Below are positions 61,001 through 64,000 of a DNA stretch of 64,000 bases, piece by piece; position 1 is the stretch's first letter; every line of letters begins with the position of its first letter. Where the stretch lies: assembly GCA_017506865.1 (NCBI GenBank), contig JAFCMP010000003.1, positions 62,001-126,000 on the forward strand, given 5' to 3'. A model generated the notes under the pieces. It saw only the letters and a list, made by a program, of their open reading frames with translations. It was not told where the DNA came from and ran no database searches. Source of the DNA: Tribonema minus. Taxonomy: Eukaryota; Sar; Xanthophyceae; Tribonematales; Tribonemataceae. The position numbers were made by a program, and so were the translations under genes.

Positions 61001-63570
61001 AGCGCTCTCCTCCCCCCTCTCCATGTCCTCCCTCTCATAGTCCTGCGTGAGGATGGACACATCGCAGAATGAGGAGCGTCACCATCACAGTCATGTGGAG
61101 CGTCACCAAAAACTGGAGCATCATCTTCACGGGCATGATGAGCATCACCACACAGTGAGAAGCTTCAACCTCAAAGTCCATAGGTGTGCGCCTGCCATGC
61201 ACCCGGGATAAGGGTCGCCGTCACAAGATTCGGCAATGTCTGCAAACATCGTGCAAGTTGCACCAACTCGCGCCGCTGCAGCCCCCCAACTTCAACACGT
61301 AACACCCCCACCCCCCACCCACCTCCTGATACGGGCTGTGCAGCAGCGCCTGCACCCACAGATTCCGCAGCGTCTCCCAGTGCTTCGCCTGCAGGCCCAG
61401 CTCCGCAAATATGCGGAAGAAGTCGTCGCCGGCGTGCGTCCACTTAGCCGCTGCTGCTCCCTCCAGCACACTCCGATAAGCCTCGCGCCCGATCTCCTCC
61501 GTGTGGCGGTGGAGCGTGCGCACGCAGCCGTCGAGCGCTGCCATCATTTGCTCCTGGAAGTTGTCGGCGGCGGGCCCAAACTGCGTGGCCATCTCTGTGA
61601 GTGGGCGCGCGGGGGGGGGGGGGGGGGTAACAGTCAGCTACTGTAACTGGTGTTAGCCGTCACTGTGGTGAGCAACGGTTGTGAGCCCTCGTGCAGCAAG
61701 GGCGCAGTATGCAAACAAACACCATGACCATGTGTGGCTGCACACCGCCATACTTATGTACATATGTTGCCTGGCAGTTGATCCGCGTTGATCATACACT
61801 TCAAGAGGCATGCATACGAATGGGAGTATGCACAACAAACGCCAGGCAGCACATGCACTGTCTTCGAACTTGCAAGCGCAGCAACCATACCGCAAGGCCA
61901 CTTCACACATGCGTGAAAGCTTTGAAGAAGCGTGCTGAATCAAGCTAAGCTTCAAATCGCATGATGGCGTTCAACCGCTTACCAGGGTAGAGGAAGAAGA
62001 ACCGCAAGTTACACTACAAGTTGCACAATGGTGTTTCACCCGTTTACCAGGGTACAGGAAGAAGAACCGCTCTGCCAGGTACTCCATTGCAATCTCGTGC
62101 CAGGCCAGCATCTGCGTAGGGCGTGTATTGAGAAGGACTGAGCACTGCAACCAGGGACGCCTGACTGCGACACCAAGCATGTGGTGCAATGGCAGTGCTC
62201 AAAGACAATTCATAACTAGCATCAGCTGCAGTATAGTAGCAGTGCTCAAAGGCAATGCATAGGTAATGCGCGTCAGCTGCGTGTGCACCAGGCGCTGCAT
62301 TGCCAAGGAACGGCTGGCAGGCATCCTGCCAGTGCTCAGCTGCAGTTGAAATTGGCCTGCTTGCCACCAATGTCCTTGAGGATCGCATGACAATGATGCT
62401 ATGTTGAGAGAGCGATGCATGCAGCTGAGAGAGCGATGCATGCAGCTGACGCAGTTGCAAGATGCATGCTGCAACCGCATGTTGCCTTGGCTCAAGTGCA
62501 GTGCGCTGCAGCACAGTTGAGAGGCTGTGTTTCACACAACCAAGTTCATCAACTCAAGTTCATTTATGCAGCCCCTTTACTACATGTAACATACCTACCT
62601 GAGCAAAACGGCACAGGGGGTTGGTATTGCAGCATACATGCTATAGTACACATGACTACCCACACAGCAGCGATCGACACCAACATACCTTGTTGTACGA
62701 GTCCTTCACAATCACAATCTCCACATCCGTGAGCGGATGCTCAGCAGCCATCGCCCTCACCCCGCCCAGCGTCGCCGCCTTCATATCGCGCGTGATCTTA
62801 GACGTCGCCTCCGCGTGCGCCTTCAGCAGTGCCGCGACACGGTTCTTGTGCACATCCGCATCGCGCTTCACCGCGATGGCAGCACTCACCCCCCTGACTA
62901 CCTTCTCAATGACCAGCGCGAAAGTGGCTTTCATGCCCTGCGCGCCGCCCCACGGCAGCGCCACGTCCGCCTTGACATAGTCCACGTCATCGCGGTCAAA
63001 GTGCGCGAGCGGGAGCAGCTCGCCTGCGGCAGCGTCGTCCCACAGGCTCGACCCCTCCGGCTTCATCTGAAAGATGACGACGACGCGCTCCTCCGCCGCG
63101 GGCTGCAGGTGCAGCGGCCACGTGAGCACGTCCTGCTGCGGCAGGTCCTCCTGACGAACCAGGACGTCGCCCAGCATGACGCGCATGCGCAGGCGGAAGT
63201 CGCGCCCGCGCCCCTCCACACCGCTCAGCGCCACCTCCGTGACAGTGAGCACCTGGTTCTCGGCCAGCTGCGTCAGCTTGCGAGTCGAGGGGGCCTGGTC
63301 CCCCTTGACCAGAAAGGGGATGCCATCTTCGCCTATGGTGGGCGCGACAAAGGGGCACTTGCGGCCCGCAGCGGCCACGTCTTTGGGGGGCACCGTTGTG
63401 GTTCTGCGCGGCTCCAGGGACGCGCTGCCGTTGAGCGATGCTTCACCGTTGAGCGCTGCCTCACCGCTGAGCGCTGCTGCATCACCGTTGGGCGCTGCTG
63501 CACTGCCATTGGGCGCTGCTGCGCTGCCGTTGGGCAGCGCGCCGCCGTTGATTGCCGTGTCTGCGCCCAT
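43063..63570 (-). CDS. NOS: Nitric oxide synthase with N-terminal globin region (31 exons)
   Basis: Inferred exons: 63570-62689, 62111-62048, 61594-61323, 61042-60908, 60371-60216, 58858-58722, 58578-58444, 57983-57782, 57051-56899, 56455-56315, 55888-55724, 54975-54849, 54375-54332, 54051-54004, 53485-53299, 53003-52974, 52143-52017, 51683-51548, 50776-50680, 50060-49937, 49128-48966, 48638-48507, 47915-47643, 47477-47250, 46940-46848, 46261-46055, 45611-45465, 45065-44937, 44427-44276, 44004-43944, 43212-43063. All phases agree, giving about 1,698 residues. It makes NO and citrulline from arginine with NADPH. A globin domain (452-590) has [16 protein letters not shown] and proximal-type His near 526 ([12 protein letters not shown]). 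The oxygenase has [13 protein letters not shown] (heme Cys near 694), NGWFMNTEVG (arginine-binding Glu) and QWSWVVPP. Then FMN ([13 protein letters not shown]), FAD ([10 protein letters not shown]) and NADPH ([20 protein letters not shown]) domains. The calmodulin-binding linker is very short. Exon 7's acceptor is the least certain. Confidence 0.93.
44367..44600 (-). repeat. 118-base tandem duplication covering a NOS exon start
   Basis: Two units offset by 118 bases (from 44367 and from 44485) share an identical stretch of about 85 bases that spans the acceptor and first ~60 coding bases of exon 29. The unit upstream in transcription (44485-44569) keeps the acceptor and ATGGCCGACG but lacks the rest of the exon. 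Confidence 0.92.
47921..47939 (-). repeat. Poly-C tract at NOS exon 23 acceptor
   Basis: On the coding strand an unbroken C run ends at the AG of the acceptor (cccag|GTGGAGG). It is the whole polypyrimidine tract. Confidence 0.85.
50031..50199 (-). repeat. NOS exon 20 start and its degraded copy
   Basis: The exon start and acceptor at 50031-50064 recur at 50165-50199 with few changes (gttgcctag versus attgcctgc). The copy reads GNGKAFVEK like the exon but its acceptor is changed to ctcgcag. Confidence 0.85.
50810..51045. repeat. Diverged tandem duplication in a NOS intron with TTGAAGTACATG motifs
   Basis: Two units about 140-150 bases apart each contain catgtgcgtc...aagcaacacatcg and a palindromic ttgaagtacatgtatggtga. 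Each contains a short inverted pair of ACTTCAA/TTGAAGT or TTCGAA type. Confidence 0.7.
51311..51353. repeat. TGACTCA-rich tandem repeat
   Basis: Repeated units of tgactcatgactcagtg lie in a NOS intron; related TGACTCA/TGAGTCA clusters occur near 53030 and 58610. Confidence 0.7.
55985..56210. repeat. Minisatellite in a NOS intron (54-base unit plus a third diverged copy)
   Basis: Two near-identical 54-base units containing acaggtagagtgactagcag and gttggacacttgg are followed, after about 60 bases, by a diverged third copy at 56153-56208. Confidence 0.85.
56830..56868 (-). repeat. Copy of the NOS exon 9 end and donor
   Basis: The stretch matches 56874-56912 (exon 9 end, cgtcacg|gtaagaaca). The copy keeps a donor-like cacg|gtaagc and lies inside the downstream intron. 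Confidence 0.8.
57128..57160 (-). repeat. Copy of the NOS exon 9 start and acceptor
   Basis: The stretch matches 57030-57060 (acceptor aacag and GTCATCAAGAGCGAGG), here with an acceptor ctaaacag and GTCACCAAGAGCGAGG. It could still work as an acceptor. Confidence 0.8.
59166..59940. repeat. Dispersed repeat, copy B, inside a NOS intron
   Basis: This matches copy A (4079-4817) from gcacccccctcct to ccctgaagggtccctcgcct in the same orientation. Relative to A it has a local duplication of gtgcatcacctcatgttttc near 59287-59330. Both copies sit in introns of minus-strand genes. Confidence 0.75.
61611..61627 (-). repeat. Poly-C tract upstream of NOS exon 3 acceptor
   Basis: A C run on the coding strand lies about 16-33 bases before the acceptor cactcacag|AGATGG. 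Confidence 0.8.
61977..62010 (-). repeat. Copy of the NOS exon 2 end and donor
   Basis: The coding strand reads ggttcttcttcctctaccctg followed by gtaagc, repeating exon 2's end at 62041-62075 (donor gtaaac). The copy has the better donor and could be a cryptic site. Confidence 0.85.
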
Positions 63571-64000
63571 GGATCCGGCGCGTTGAGCACTGGGCGGCTC
63601 TGCACGCCGCTGTCCCGTTGCTGCGCAGCAGCAGCAGCAGCAAACAGCAGGAGGCAGACCATCATCAGGTCAAGGTGATGGCGTATTTCAGTGTGCGTGT
63701 TGCGTTGCGCGCGCACACAGCGTGGCATGTACAGCTTGTCATCAGAAGGCATTTCATGCGTCGGCATGCAACATCAGGACTGAAGGAAGCCAAGGGAGTT
63801 CGCAAGGCTAACGATGATTGAGCACTGACTTCGACAACCGATCAAAGTCACTGGCAACTCCGATCGCAAAGCATTCATCAAAAGAGAGTTCAATTCAAAG
63901 TCGACGTAAGCTGTATCATATGTGGTCCAGACCACGATTGCACCAGCGCACTGAGCCACATGCCAGCGCGGTTTCTGATGATTATGGTCCTCCCCGAAAG
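63571..64000. other. Upstream region of NOS
   Basis: No gene is seen. A short CAG run lies at about 63629-63645. The stretch should hold the NOS promoter and 5' UTR. Confidence 0.45.

Noticed and set aside
62737-63678. 313-residue plus-strand open frame
   Set aside because: Antisense shadow of NOS exon 1, which splices in phase to the rest of NOS.
1-64000. CRISPR arrays, bacterial operons, rRNA or tRNA genes
   Set aside because: Repeats lack regular spacers, genes are split by introns, and I found no convincing tRNA arm pattern or rRNA sequence.

Overview
The window is nuclear DNA of a eukaryotic alga. Its genes are rich in GT-AG introns, lie on both strands, and are separated by repeat-bearing, gene-poor stretches. 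Several predicted proteins start with a signal peptide, in the clearest cases with a Phe right after the predicted cleavage point, followed by an Arg-rich stretch (TVP38-like protein, P-loop ATPase relic; SLC4 protein without the clear Phe). That bipartite layout suggests a complex plastid of red-algal ancestry (haptophyte, ochrophyte or cryptophyte type). TTAGGG-type telomere-like arrays are scattered through introns and spacers. The lineage call is inference; the species is not identified.

Layout, left to right: the 5' end of a TauE/SafE-type anion exporter (-, cut by the window edge); a six-exon four-helix membrane protein of COPI-associated/TVP15 type (-); a two-exon ALKBH6-like dioxygenase (-), divergent from a small two-exon gene of unknown function (+); an orphan exon with a palindromic splice donor; a plastid-type P-loop ATPase relic with three frame breaks (+); a GC-rich low-complexity block; a seven-exon SLC4-family bicarbonate transporter with an N-terminal targeting region (+); a single-exon TVP38/TMEM64 (VTT) protein (-); two 5'-truncated copies of one LINE, each with its own target-site duplication (+); an eight-exon ELO fatty acid elongase with an Asn-Gly tail (-); a six-exon 26S proteasome ATPase RPT2 (-), divergent from a three-exon phosphoglycerate kinase (+); and a 20.5-kb, 31-exon nitric oxide synthase (-) covering about 43063-63570.

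The NOS is the most striking gene. When spliced at the sites I chose it reads about 1,698 codons without a break: a 294-residue unknown N-terminal exon, a globin-like region with a clear globin domain, the NOS oxygenase domain, FMN, FAD and NADPH domains, and a C-terminal extension ending CRCM. A globin-NOS fusion is known from the cyanobacterium Synechococcus PCC 7335; here it sits in an intron-rich nuclear gene.

A structural theme runs through the window: introns often carry degraded or near-perfect copies of the adjacent exon edge together with its splice site. I count at least nine cases in three genes (SLC4, RPT2, NOS). Introns and spacers are also enriched in short palindromes of the TACTTCAAGTA type. 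All exon models were built by eye from splice signals, phase continuity and family conservation; none is checked against transcripts or database searches.
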